The notes beneath the pieces were generated by a model. The model saw nothing but the letters and a program-made list of their open reading frames with translations. It did no database searches and had not been told where the DNA came from. Position numbers and translations under genes: made by a program. Below are positions 51,433-61,831 of a stretch of DNA of 64,000 bases, one piece after another. The DNA is from Ditylenchus dipsaci (taxonomy: Eukaryota; Nematoda; Chromadorea; Rhabditida; Anguinidae), in the NCBI GenBank assembly GCA_004194705.1, contig SADC01000457.1:1-64000 (forward strand), written 5' to 3'. Each line of letters begins with the position of its first letter. The first letter of the stretch is position 1.

Positions 51433-52500
51433 GGGTACAGTCCGTTTGACCGTCACCATTTTGACCGTCAGCATAATTTGACCGTCACCATTTTGACCGT
51501 CACCAATTTTACCGTCAGGAATTTTGACCGTCGTTTATATTTGACCGTCGTTTAAATTTGACAGTCACCATTTTGACCGTCAGCATAATTTGACCGTCAC
51601 CATTTTGACCGTCAGCATAATTTGACCGTCACCATTTGACCGTCAGCATAATTTGACCGTCACCATTTTGACCGTCAGCATAATTTGACCGTCGCCATTT
51701 TGACCATCGTTTGAATGTGACCGTCGCTATTTTGTCTTGGCCTTGTTTAAGATATTTATTTCGTGAAGCTTTTACTCATTATTTCTTCTTCAGGCTACAA
51801 GATGAACAACGACTTCGATAGCTACGATGAAGCGCAAAATATATCCGAGTCCGAGAATGGTGAAAGTAGTGATCTCGAAAGAGAAGATGTGCAAAGCGTG
51901 CTGCGAATCGAACCAGAAGTCGAGCTTAAATGGGTCAATTCTACTCGTAGTGACAAAAGCAAGCCGGTCTATGAAGGAGCACTCTTCTCATTCGATGCAT
52001 ATTCCAAAGATGAAAAGCTTGCTTTTTATAAATGCGATCAGTGGAAGTCCGGCTGCAAAAATGCGTCTACATCTAGTCAATACTAAAGTTACGGTGTTAG
52101 TCAAGGTTTTATCGTCTTATTTAGTAATTGTTAGCCTGCGTTGCAAAAATTGCATCAAGATGTGTGATTCACTCGTTATCTGTTCAAAATTACTGACGGT
52201 CAAAATGGTGACGGTCAAAATAGTGACGGTCACATTCAAACGACGGTCAAAATGGCGACGGTCAAATTATGCTGACGGTCAAAGTGCAACGGTCACATTC
52301 AAACGACGGTCAAAATGGCGACGGTCAAATTATGCTGACGGTCAAAGTGGCAACGGTCAAATTTAAATGACGGTCAATTTAAACGACGGTCAAATATAAA
52401 CGACGGTCAAATTCCTGACGGTCAAATTGGTGACGGTCAAAATGGTGACGGTCAAATTATGCTGACGGTCAAAATGGTGACGGTCAAACGGACTGTACCC
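51433..52500. mobile_element. Mutator-like element with TTGACCGTC subterminal repeats and 8-bp TSD
   Basis: The ends are GGGTACAGTCCGTTTGACCG and CGGTCAAACGGACTGTACCC. The arms (to about 51735 and from about 52190) are tandem TTTGACCGTCACCA/TGCTGACGGTCAAA units. GCTGAATT flanks both sides (51425-51432 and 52501-52508). The long TIRs, the duplication size and the FLYWCH-like exon inside fit a MULE. The 179-codon frame at 51827-52366 is an artefact of the repeats. Confidence 0.85.
51802..52086 (+). CDS. FLYWCH-like zinc-finger fragment inside the MULE-like element
   Basis: The ATG at 51802 opens 94 codons after an acceptor-like TTCTTCAG. The first half is acidic (SESENGESSDLEREDV). The second reads YEGALFSFDAYSKDEK, LAFYKCDQWKSGCKN, matching the core of FLYWCH fingers (Tyr/Phe, then Y-x-C and C), but it stops before the final His. 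FLYWCH domains often stand at the N-terminus of animal MULE transposases; the transposase core is absent. This is a deletion derivative. Confidence 0.55.
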   Translation: MNNDFDSYDEAQNISESENGESSDLEREDVQSVLRIEPEVELKWVNSTRSDKSKPVYEGALFSFDAYSKDEKLAFYKCDQWKSGCKNASTSSQY

Positions 52501-52508
52501 GCTGAATT

Positions 52509-53205
52509 TCAATCAAACCAAGTGAATTCATCAGCAAATTCGCCAGTGAATTCGATAAATTTGGTTTCACCGGTAAATCCGCCAACACTAATATGAAAAT
52601 AATATCATTTATATTGTGAAGAGCGCCAGCGATAGCTTGCGACATTTCAAATTAAACAATTCAAATTGAGACAATTTGGATTGCGACAAATCCACGTTAA
52701 GACATGTCAAATTGAAACACAATCAAATTGCGACAAAATTTCTCTATTTAATTTTTAATTTATTTATCCATTCTCGTCGCAAAATGAATTTTCTCAATTT
52801 GAGTTGTTTTAATTTGAATCGATGGCCATAAAAAGCTCATTGTAGATAAACATGATTAGATTGTTATTTCAACAAAATTAAAAAGCTTTTATTGATTATG
52901 TTCAAAATTAGTTTAACACAAACAAACATTGCAGCAGAGTTTGTTTATGATTATTTTGAGTAGGAGCAATAGGTCTTTGTTCTGGACAAGCTGCAGAAGT
53001 TGTTTTGTTGAACATGAGTCATAGTTTCAGTAAGTTAGCAGTCTTCCACATTGATGTGGCCTTTTACATTTTTATGCAATAATCTTTGAAAATCCATACA
53101 AACAAGTATCCGATTCACATACTTGGAATATTGTATTTCTCACCTCGCCTGTGAACTTTTTAAGTGTCTTAGAATAAACATTCTATAATTATGGACATCT
53201 CCATA
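52509..53205. other. Intergenic stretch
   Basis: No exon is supported. A short ATTGCGACAAAT / TTGAGACAATTTG motif cluster at 52650-52800 looks like remnants of an inverted repeat. Confidence 0.3.
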
Positions 53206-53790
53206 AAGACTTTTGTTACCTCGATTTTTTTCACAATTTTCGGTTTTGGGCTCATTTGAAAGAGCACCGTGTTTTAAGTAAGTCGTCAGCTAATTCGAAA
53301 TTGGATCTCGAGATATGGCCGTTTGGAAATTTTTCTCACGTCGAAGGCTTGAAATGGGGTTTTGTCTTTCTTTAGTATACAGTTTTTGATTGTTATTTCA
53401 GCACCCCACACATTTCAACAAAAGGCACAGAATTGATAAAATTATTATTATTTAAAATCAATTTTTTTGTTGTGAATCACCTATTTTTTCCGCAAAACAG
53501 CAGTGACATGCAAAAACTGACAAAACTATTGAGAAGCCACCTCTTTTCTGAGTAGAATATAGTATAAAATGTGTGGCAGTCCTGAAATAACAGTCGAAAA
53601 GTGTATACTAATGAAAGGAAATAACCCCATATCGGGCATTCGACATGAGAGGGATTTCAAAACGGCCATATTTCGAGATCCAATTGTGAATTAGAAGGTC
53701 TGTAAAAATAACATTTACTCAGAATTAAAAAAAATTTCAAACGAACCTAAAATCAAAAAGTGTCAAGAAAATCGAGATGACAAGGTATAG
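53205..53790. mobile_element. Fold-back element, ~290-bp arms
   Basis: TTGGATCTCGAGATATGGCC and TTTAGTATACA with TGTTATTTCAG in the left arm face GGCCATATTTCGAGATCCAA and TGTATACTAATGAAAG with CTGAAATAACA in the right arm. The centre is near 53500. No gene is present. Confidence 0.8.
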
Positions 53791-54157
53791 TCTATAATTA
53801 CAGAACGCGTGTTTTAAAAATCGCTTAAAATTTTTTCACAATAATTCAGCATTTTTCAAAATTTTGAAAATGGGTGATATTTTTGATTTCTCATGGCTGG
53901 AGACCTTAATTTATGTACTCACTTGAGCTCTGAGCAACCTTATTTGAAATTGAAATGGGTTATTATTTGTCGTTGGGAACATAGACTGTACAAGTGTTTT
54001 TTAAACAATCTGTTGTCATTAAAGCAATTATAGATAGAGAATCGTATATAGAGAGAGAAAACAGCTATCTTATTTTATCTATTCACCCAAAAGCTCATCT
54101 GCACTTACATGTTTGAATCCATATGTCAAAAATTTCCTTGAAGTAGAATTTTCGGTG

Positions 54158-54388
54158 CTAGTATAGAATACCCCCCCCCCCGACCTTATAAAATTGCTGT
54201 AACTACCCTTGCAAACAACAAGTTCAGGCTTAGCTCTTAGGCTTGAAGGTAGGCCAGCGTACGGAAGTTGTGACTAATAAAGAGTTTACGCATATTTCCG
54301 TGGTCTGGGACATAAATTTGGGTACTTTTACTAAAGTAAAAAAGGTGAACATCGTCGGGGGAAGGGGGGAGGGGGTATTCGCTACTAG
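54158..54388. mobile_element. CTAGTAGCGAATA-family MITE, copy 4
   Basis: From CTAGTATAGAATACCCC to GGGTATTCGCTACTAG, 231 bp, just upstream of the defensin-like paralogue. It has the same interior as copy 2. Confidence 0.85.
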
Positions 54389-54487
54389 GGTCGAATTTTC
54401 TCTTTACTTTCACCTTTTTTTTCGACTTACTTGATATATTTTTCAGGTTATTGATGTTCGAGATATTAAATTTAGTTCCAAACATCA

Positions 54488-56318
54488 ATGACGAACACAT
54501 ATTACACTTATTTAATTGCTACACTGCTTGTATCAAACATCAGGGTTGCAGCAACATCAGACAACAGTAAACTTAGCCAAGGACAGTTTGATGTACGCTG
54601 CGCGTAAGCATTGTTGCTTGAAACAAAATGAAAGTTTAAAAAACGATGATTTTAGCTTTGTTGGAGGAATGTGCACGACAGAGAATATATGCGAAAATGG
54701 CTTTGGTGGGGACATCATTAAGAAACGCTGCAAAGTGGACGAGTAAGTCTACAGCGGGTTGAGTTTGAAGTATAAAGAGTGTGGGGTAGTGACGCAATAA
54801 ATCTTTAAAATTATACTGACTAGATATGAATTTTAATTTTTGGCGCTACTAGCGTATAACACAGAACTTTTTTTCAGAACTTTTTTTCTAAAAAAAAGGA
54901 GGCCAACCCCATTGTACACTATATGGAGAGTAACTCTGCCTAGTTTATACTGGGTGTACACTATAGTTTATGCTGGGTATATAGAGTTGTTATACAGAGT
55001 TGTATATAAAGTTGTTTAGCTTATACAGCGTCTTACATACTTAACGCACGGCATGCAACAAGTACATTGCAAAAGTTACAAAACTCATTGATGTCGAAAA
55101 AATACAAGAACGAAAAATTTCGATCAAAATTGGTCACTTTTTATGTGAAAATACAAAAAATTTGAACTCAATTTGTTTATCATTTTGACTGCACACTAAA
55201 TAGAATACCAATTTGACGATCGGAACTGGCCTCAAGTGTATACTATATGGAGGTGTACACCAGGGATTAGACCGGTTTAAAAAAAACATAAGCAGAAAAA
55301 CAAAACCCGGTCCCACCCTGGTGTACAGCATAGAGTGTAGACTGTATAGAGAGTCCCTTTGCCTTAATTTAGTCAAGGCCAATCAAATCTTCCTCAAGTG
55401 TACACTGTACAGAGGTGTACACTATATAGAGGCTTGACTGTATATAATAATATGTCTCGGCTGCGTATCGCATTCTATGCCTTAATGGAGGTACGAATTT
55501 GTTGACTATATACAGCTTGCTAATTTTGGCTCTAAAAACAGAATTAAAGTTACTGACTTCTCCTAGTTTGGGTCATTGCATAATAAACATACATCTCAGT
55601 CATTGAAAATTAATAACAAAATTTGAAATTCCAAATTTTTTTTATAAATAAAAGAAACATTTTTCAGGTGTTGTGTTCCTCAGCAAACCTATGCCTGCAA
55701 TGAAAGCAGCGGTGTTTGCAGATTCTCTTGCGATGAGCATGCGCCAGCAAAAATGGGTAGTGGACTCTGCGGTAGGAGTGAATTTTGTATGTTTATTTTA
55801 TTTTGCAATAATTTATTTTACAACAATTAAGCTAGCTCACGAAAAGTTACTGACAAATTCTTCTCAAATTCTTTGATATACAATTTCAAAATAGCAATGA
55901 AACTGTCCTTGTTCAGTTCGATTTCCAAATTTTTTCGGACCATGTAGAATTAGGTTTGGGCGATGTCTAATTCAGCCAGCTAATTTAGCGCTAATTTACC
56001 CTATTACCCTAAATTAGCGCTAAATTACCCGGCTAAATTAGCAATCCCCAACTCTAGATAGAATGCTTGTCAAAAAATTAAAGAAAAAAACACTGATGGT
56101 TTTTTCCTTTTTCACTCCGCTGGTAGACTTTTGTTAAAAGCCCAAAAAACAAATTTTCAATTTTTTTGTTATTTTTTATTTTCAATGTCCAATTGTATCA
56201 ATTCAGGTGCTGCGGTAAGAAAAAGATCTCTGTGTGGCGTCTTGTGCTTGAGTCTGTTGGCTGCCTTACCATTTTTATTTTGATGTTTCGTCTTATTTGG
56301 CTAAGATACTGGGGATGA
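54488..56318 (+). CDS. Defensin-like membrane protein, paralogue of the cyclase ectodomain
   Basis: Exons: 54488-54742, 55668-55786 and 56207-56318. A signal peptide (YLIATLLVSNIRVAA) starts at 54488. Domain 1 has GGMCTTENICENGFG and KKRCKVDECCVP, domain 2 ACNESSGVCRFSC ... GLCGRSEF, and exon 3 CCGKKK followed by a membrane segment (VGCLTIFILMFRLIWL) and a stop. Spacing C-x6-C, C-x12-C and the closing CC equal the cyclase gene's domains, and exon borders fall at the same CC. The signal peptide and domain 1 are one base out of frame with each other, and the 55786 donor is phase 1 where phase 2 is expected, so the copy is either mis-assembled or decaying. No cyclase exon follows. The first Cys of domain 1 is Phe. 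It could act as a decoy receptor or be a relic. Confidence 0.62.
54890..55440. mobile_element. Element of GTGTACACTATATGGAGG repeats (TA-type end), in intron
   Basis: GTACACTATATGGAG and its complement recur from 54910 to 55440. The right end TATAGAGGCTTGACTG is followed by TA, resembling the ends of the CAGTC family. It lies in intron 1 of the defensin-like gene. Confidence 0.55.
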
Positions 56319-56384
56319 ATGTCATATTTAGAAATGTCACATTGTACTGTTTGCTTCACTTTTATTATTTCGGCTTAATTCACC

Positions 56385-56625
56385 TTTAAGTCCCCCCCCC
56401 CCCCCAAATTTGCCTTGGTCCCCCTGTTGTTTTTGTTGAAAAATTGCTTGGTCCCCCCTGTTGTTTTGAAGGTGTTCATGTTAACCATAATCACCATGAT
56501 CACCATAATCACAGTATCAATATGACTATAATGGACAGGGGGGACCAAGCAATTTTTCAACAAAAAACAACAGGGGGGACCAAGGCAAATTTGGGGGGGG
56601 GGGGGGAGGTGGGACCTAAAGGTGA
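56385..56625. mobile_element. TTGGTCCCCCTGTTGTTTT-family MITE, copy 2
   Basis: ATTCACCTTTAAGTCCCCC on the left pairs with GGGACCTAAAGGTGAAT on the right. Two nested units of TTGGTCCCCCTGTTGTTTT follow inside. The centre (GGTGTTCATG to ATGACTATAATGGACAG) is in the opposite orientation to copy 3 at 63335-63530. Confidence 0.85.
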
Positions 56626-57352
56626 ATAGAGCCATTATTTCTGTATTAAATGAGTTAAATAAGAAAAAATAAATAAAAAAATATGTGTTTATGTTAGCAT
56701 ACAATTAACAGGAAGTGCAAGGTAGGAAGCTTAACAAACATTTAACTGCTTTGATTTTAGTAGTCATCCAGCCTGGCTGTTTCTTGTTGCAAACTTCATT
56801 GCTGCTGTGTTGGACCTACAATACACATGTCATCATACCTATACGCAAATTATTATATACTACTTTCTCTGACAAGCCCTCACTCCTGATTTGAAAAAAA
56901 ACACTTTTTTCGATGTGGATTTTTGTTTCAAGTACAGCTCTTCTAAATATCTACTGTCAACATTTTTGATATGCTATGACTTTTGATTCACTTTTAAACC
57001 CTGCTTCGTTTAAAAAAAACTTAACAGCTCTAAACTAATAAAAGTGGGTCAGTGGTCCAATTCTGAAATTTTGTTTCTTTTTTCTATATTGAATATTGAG
57101 TTCTTGTATATTGAGTTATTTTTCACTTTTGAGAGATTTGATTTAAATCACTTACCTAATCAAGCCATCCTTGTGTACCACTCGATACTTATCCAAAAAC
57201 ACGTAACGCGTGAAGCCGGGCACTCTGGAAATGTCTTAGTAAAATATTTAGCGGAAAAATATGCCTTACTTCCCTGTTGTTTTTGCTTTTTCAAATATGT
57301 ATAGAAAATCGACAGGGAACCAAAGCATATTTCGCTACTCAATTTTGTGTTA
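56626..57352. other. Intergenic stretch between defensin-like and GH25 genes
   Basis: No exon chain is supported. The genes on either side converge here. Confidence 0.35.
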
Positions 57353-60290
57353 TTACTTTCTGGTGAAATTGGCATCCTGTCGACCAAACCAGCCCTTACT
57401 TTGCCAAGTTGCAGGAATAGGGTCTCTTGGGTCGAGTTTGCCAATCCACAAGCCGTATTGACTGAAATCATGACGCTTCCAACTGACTTGATTTGCCCAA
57501 TAGTTTGCCTCGCAATTGATCCACAAATTGTAGCCTGTAGTATTGTGTAAATTTGTATGATACACTTGTTTTACTCCGAGGTTGTTTAAATCAAGGGTGG
57601 GGCTATCGTAATTATGGCATATTTCATTGGTATTCATGAGTAAATTTCAGGAGTAACAGCAGTCTTTCATTAATTTTATTATATTACCAGGATATAGAAA
57701 AAAATTTGTAGCATCAAGTCTCATATTTCAGATAATATAAAATGTTTTTAAAATTTCAAAGATTCAACTTAACTTAAACATAATAACAAATTATCGAAAT
57801 TATTCTAATAGGAGCTCCCTATTTTTTACTGAGATTTTGGAGACAAGGCCATCGTTAATTGACAATTTCAAGATTTTTAGGAGATCAACTTCGGGGTTTT
57901 CTATTAGTAATTACGGTACTATGATTCTGCTAAGTGAGGTCTATTTTTAGTCAAGAATGACAAACTCTCGTATACTGCATTATGCTTTTAATATCGCTAC
58001 CGAGATAAAATAAATAACATGCCTTTGAAATGGTTGAGAAAATCAAACAAATAGTCTGCGCTTTGATCAGGTGTAGGTTTATCGTGTTTTTCCATGTTGT
58101 CAGGAGCATAAGGTGCAATTGTGATTGCCAACATGTCATTGTCCTTGTCAAAACCAACATCTTTCAATGCTCTGCCAACATTGTCCACTTGTTTTTGAAC
58201 GTTTGCTAAGGCATAGAACCGATGGTTGGCTGCCACTAAGACGCCATTTTTCTTAGCATTCATCCAGTTTTCTATGAACAATGGGTCACGGTCGAATACA
58301 CCAGTACTAGCACATATTATGGCTGCATCTATGCCAAAATTTTTAGCCTTTTGCCAGTCAATTTCAAATTGGCGGTCAGACACATCAACGCCTTGCACAA
58401 TTGATTCTTCGTTGTTTTTAGCTGTAAGATTTTATGATTTAATTTTTTTTATAAGAATATTCGACCCTACTTGGATATACCCCTCCCGAATCAACTTTTT
58501 TTAAAGTGTTTCCAAACACTTTAAAATATTAACTTAAAAAAGCATCAGGAGTTCGAAAAAGGCATAATTTTTGAGTTTTGGTACATGAAAAATTGAGTTT
58601 TGAGCTTTTTCAAATTTCGACTTTTTACCTGTTTTACCATGTTCTTCAACATGGGGCTTGGCAAAAAGAGCCTCTAAATACACATACCTTAGACACAATC
58701 ACTCGAAAGCGACTCTGGATGCATGAAAGATGTATGCATACCAGAGTTTATTTATGCGGTAGGCCCCAGTATTCAAAACAATGTTCAACATCTTCCTTTT
58801 GTTCAAATTGGCACCTTTTTGGTTCATTTCCACCCCAATACAGCCTTAAAACCCTTGAAAATGGTCAGAAGGGGTACTTTTTGGTGGTCCGAAAACTCAA
58901 TTTTTTACCGACCAGAACTCAAAATAATGCTTTTTTTAACTACTGAGGCTATTTTAGGTCGACATAAGGTGTTTGGAAACACTTTTAAAAAAAATTGATT
59001 TGGGAGGGTGTTACATATAGGTAAAATTACGACTATTTCTATAAGATCTACACGTGTAGCGCAGTGGGTTAGCTTCCCACTTTTTACGTTACAACAATTG
59101 GCGCAGTCGGCAGGATTCGAACCTACGCGGACAAAGCCCAATTGATTTCCAGTCAATCCCCGTCAATTTTACGTTACAACAATTGGCGCAGTCGCAAGTT
59201 CGATCCCGCAAGGGTCCCGGACATTTAAAATATAATTCAAATTCCTCCATTTCTTCCTAATTTTGGACCCTCCATTCGACGTTTCAATAAGTGGTTGTAT
59301 TACAATACAACGGAGGAAGTAGGTGGCGGTACCCCACTGAAAAAAAATCGATCCGATTATTCCTAATTTCATGGCCATGTCATTTATTTGCATACACCTA
59401 CAAGAGGTTTTGACATGGGAGACTCACCTTGCGGGGTGTTTACTCTGGTTCCTAGTAGCCCTGCGAACGGTTAACTATAAGTCTATCGATATATAAATTC
59501 TTACTTAAAAGGGGAGATGTTACATATAGGTAAAAGTACGACTATTTCTATAAGTTCTACACGTGTAGCGCAGTGGGTTAGCTTCCAACTTTTTACGTTA
59601 CAACAGAGGGTATATCCAAGTAGCGCCAAATATTCAGTCTACTTATTTTATCACAGTTTTCCGGATTTTAAAATTGCAATTTTTTCTTCGAATTTTAAGT
59701 AGTTGTTTTAACCCGATTTCGATTCGTAAAAATGAATTTTGACTGCAGTTTCAACCCGCGACAATAAGGTTTCCGAATATCGCATGAAAAGATTCAAATG
59801 CTCTGGTATAGAGATACAAACATTAAATGATAAATTCTTGTGTTATAGATGTATTAAGATATAGGGGTATATGGAAGATCCGTCCAAAAGAGCTTCTTTT
59901 TCATATAAACATACTTTTTTGTAAATCATTCTTCTGCTCTTCAAATTTTTTGATTTTTCCATCTGAAACGGTCTTTGGTTTACCTAATATCGCAGCTGCC
60001 CAAATTGGAAAAAATTGAAAAGGATGAAAATAAAAGAAAATAAATTATTTCTTTGAGTAAAATACAATAAAGTCATACTAACTTTTTTTCTTATTTACAA
60101 CAAGCTTCTACTCCCAAAATGAAAAAGAAAAAAAGCTTTATATCTCCACGAGCTTATATCGATACTTAGATAAAGACGTTGAATATTTCAAAACTTACAT
60201 TTCATGGGTTTGGCTAATTTGCACAGTTGTTTGAAAATAGAAGGCCTTTGAACTGCATCACAGGGGCACTCATATGAATTGCTTTCTGGT
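57353..60290 (-). CDS. GH25 lysozyme-like protein, probable pseudoenzyme
   Basis: GH25 muramidases cut bacterial peptidoglycan. Exons joining in phase: 60290-60199 (YECPCDAVQRPSIF, Cys-rich lead), 58421-58023 (VQGVDVSDRQFEIDW, the family's N-terminal block with its Asp; then ASTGVF, DPLFIENW, LVAANHRFYAL) and 57534-57353 (NLWINCEANYW, QYGLWIG, PATWQSKGWFG, stop). A signal-peptide exon upstream of 60290 was not found. The intron between the last two exons uses a GC donor (AAAG/GCATGT), which gives an ungapped protein. Where the catalytic DxE normally lies, the sequence is NDMLAITIAPY with no acidic pair, and the end WFGRQDANF is short of the usual WQY...D segment. The fold is probably kept but activity is doubtful. 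Intron 1 holds MITEs and tRNA-like pieces. Confidence 0.8.
58480..59000. mobile_element. Fold-back MITE (AAAGTGTTTCCAAACAC), full copy
   Basis: TTTAAAGTGTTTCCAAACAC at 58500 faces GTGTTTGGAAACACTTTTAA at 58968. AAAATTGAGTTTTGAG pairs with CTCAATTTTTTACC near 58600 and 58895. Halves of this element occur at 37690-37925 and 19790-19925. It is in intron 1 of the GH25 gene. Confidence 0.75.
59045..59240. repeat. Chimeric tRNA-like repeat
   Basis: The plus strand has an A-box-like GTGTAGCGCAGTGGGTTAGC at 59055 and a B-box-like AGTTCGATCCCGCAAGGG near 59198. Between them a 28-base sequence (TTTTACGTTACAACAATTGG CGCAGTCG) stands twice, bracketing a tRNA-Ser fragment in the opposite direction. The A-box part recurs at 59555-59605. 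This looks like a tRNA-derived SINE disrupted by a second tRNA piece. Confidence 0.55.
59102..59163 (-). pseudogene. tRNA-Ser 3' fragment (anticodon loop onward)
   Basis: The minus strand reads GATTGACTGGAAATCAAT (anticodon stem-loop, anticodon GGA), then a Ser-type long variable arm (GGGCTTTGTCC), GTAGGTTCGAATCCTGC (T-arm) and CGACTGCG (acceptor). The 5' half with the D-arm is missing, so it is a fragment. Confidence 0.65.
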
Positions 60291-61249
60291 CTAAACAAAT
60301 AAAAAATAACACAGGTACCGATTCCGGTCATGGTTCTATTTGTTTTTTTACCCTGTTGTGTACAGGTATTTCAAAAAACTCCTTCATTTTTAAGAAACTG
60401 AAAATCGAAAAAAAATTTCGATTTGCCTTGGTCACCCAAGGTAAAAAATTTAGGCAAAATTCAAAAAAAATTTTTTTTGAATTCCCGCCAAAACATTTTT
60501 AAGGGATATAGGGACTCTAAGAGACTCTATATGCATTTTATGGTCAAGAGTACTTCTCGGAATCATGTCTAAGGTAAGAGAGTGCGCGCATCTCTAACTC
60601 TCAATCCTCTGCGCCCCTTTCGGGCGCTTGGGGCTTGAGGTTGAGATGCGCACACCCACATACCTTAGACACAAATCACTCGAAAGTGACTTTGGGCGCA
60701 TGAAAAAGCATGCATACCAGAGTTTATTTATGCGGTAGCCCCAGCTAACAAATTATGTTCAACATCTTCTTGTTAGTGGGCTTTGTGTGATTAGTGGCCC
60801 TTTTTATTCCCTTCTTCTACCAATACAACCCTAAATCCCTTTAAAAATGTTTTGGCGGAAATTCAAAAAAATGTTTTTTTGAATTTTCTTAAATATTTTA
60901 CCTTGCGGGACCAAAGCAAACCGAAAGTTTTTTTTCGATTTTTTTGAAACCAAAGTGTTTCCGTGCCGTTTCAGAGCACGAGAAACAATATGAGACGGGT
61001 CCTTTCCCCTTCACGAAAAGTAAATTTTTCGCTAGCTGGGGGGGGGGAGGGATTCTATAGTATAGATGAAAAAGTATGCTAAAATACTCTAAATAACCAT
61101 GGGTTATCAGAACTTGAAGTAAAATTTTTTTGAGACAAATTTCAATTTTTATATTAGAAGCTGTTCACAAAGACTTCTTTTATCATGTGAAGCAGAGAAA
61201 AGAGCTTGAGACCTATGTTCGGGTCACTTTTTGAACATTTTGGGACCTT
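60291..61249. repeat. Upstream flank of the first GH25 exons, with hairpin element
   Basis: The hairpin of the TGTCTAAGGTAAG family lies at 60566-60671. The stretch 60670-60750 repeats 58690-58770 (ACACAAATCACTCGAAAG, TACCAGAGTTTATTTATGCG). GGCAAAATTCAAAAAAA near 60452 and GGAAATTCAAAAAAATG near 60855 suggest an enclosing inverted repeat. No exon is seen. Confidence 0.5.
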
Positions 61250-61500
61250 ATGTACTTTGGGGGCACCGATTTTTCACCAAAATTTTTACGTTTTATATAG
61301 TGATCAAGTTAATTATGGTGATTTAATTGACCATGATCACTTAATCAACATATTTTCTATGGTCACTAAGAGACGGTTAACATAATTATTATGATTATAG
61401 AATCAACATGTAAAAATTGAAGAAAAAACCGAGGTGAAAAATCGGTGGAACCCCCCCCCCCCCCAAAGTACATAAGGTCCAAATTTTGGGGGGGGGGGGG
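61250..61500. mobile_element. Small TIR element with C and G runs
   Basis: GGGACCTTATGTACTTTGGG pairs with CCCAAAGTACATAAGGTCC, followed by CACCGATTTTTCACC and GGTGAAAAATCGGTGG. The interior repeats GTGATCAAG/CATGATCACTT. Confidence 0.8.
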
Positions 61501-61639
61501 GAGGTTGGATCAGCAGAGTGAACGGAACAAGTACTCGGATTTTCAATAAACAAATTTATTGCAGTCTAGCGTCAGATTAACGCACCCATCGGATTGAGAA
61601 AAGTTCAAAAATAATGCACTTCTGTATTTTTGAGGTTTT

Positions 61640-61831
61640 TTGGCTATTAATGAAATTCGATATAGATCTCCTCGCAATAGCGCACTTTTTCGATATAAGG
61701 CCAATTACGAGGCGGTAATTGAAAAATTGACTGCATTACTTACTTCTGTTGGACTGTGTATTTGTTTCCAGCAAACTGAAGCACATTATCTAACTGGTGA
61801 CCATAAAGTTCGGAATGGACTTTTGAACTAA
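61640..61831 (+). pseudogene. Inverted copy of a GH25 C-terminal tail
   Basis: After an acceptor-like TTTCCAG near 61771 the plus strand reads QTEAHYLTGDHKVRNGL and then a stop. Its second half equals the end of the minus-strand GH25 exon (ITGDHKVRNGL). The codons before the palindrome differ, so this may be a paralogous last exon or a fragment carried by the inverted duplication. Confidence 0.5.

Noticed and set aside
51827..52366. 179-codon open frame
   Set aside because: Most of it is a shifted frame over the FLYWCH-like exon and then the GACGGTCAAA repeats.
58578..58998. 122- and 91-codon frames
   Set aside because: They fall within the fold-back MITE at 58480-59000 and are reproduced in part by its other copies.
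60566..60671. Spliced-leader RNA gene (TGTCTAAG followed by GTAAG)
   Set aside because: The donor-like motif is simply one arm of an inverted repeat (TACCTTAGACA on the other side). Loops differ between copies and no Sm site or conserved leader is visible.
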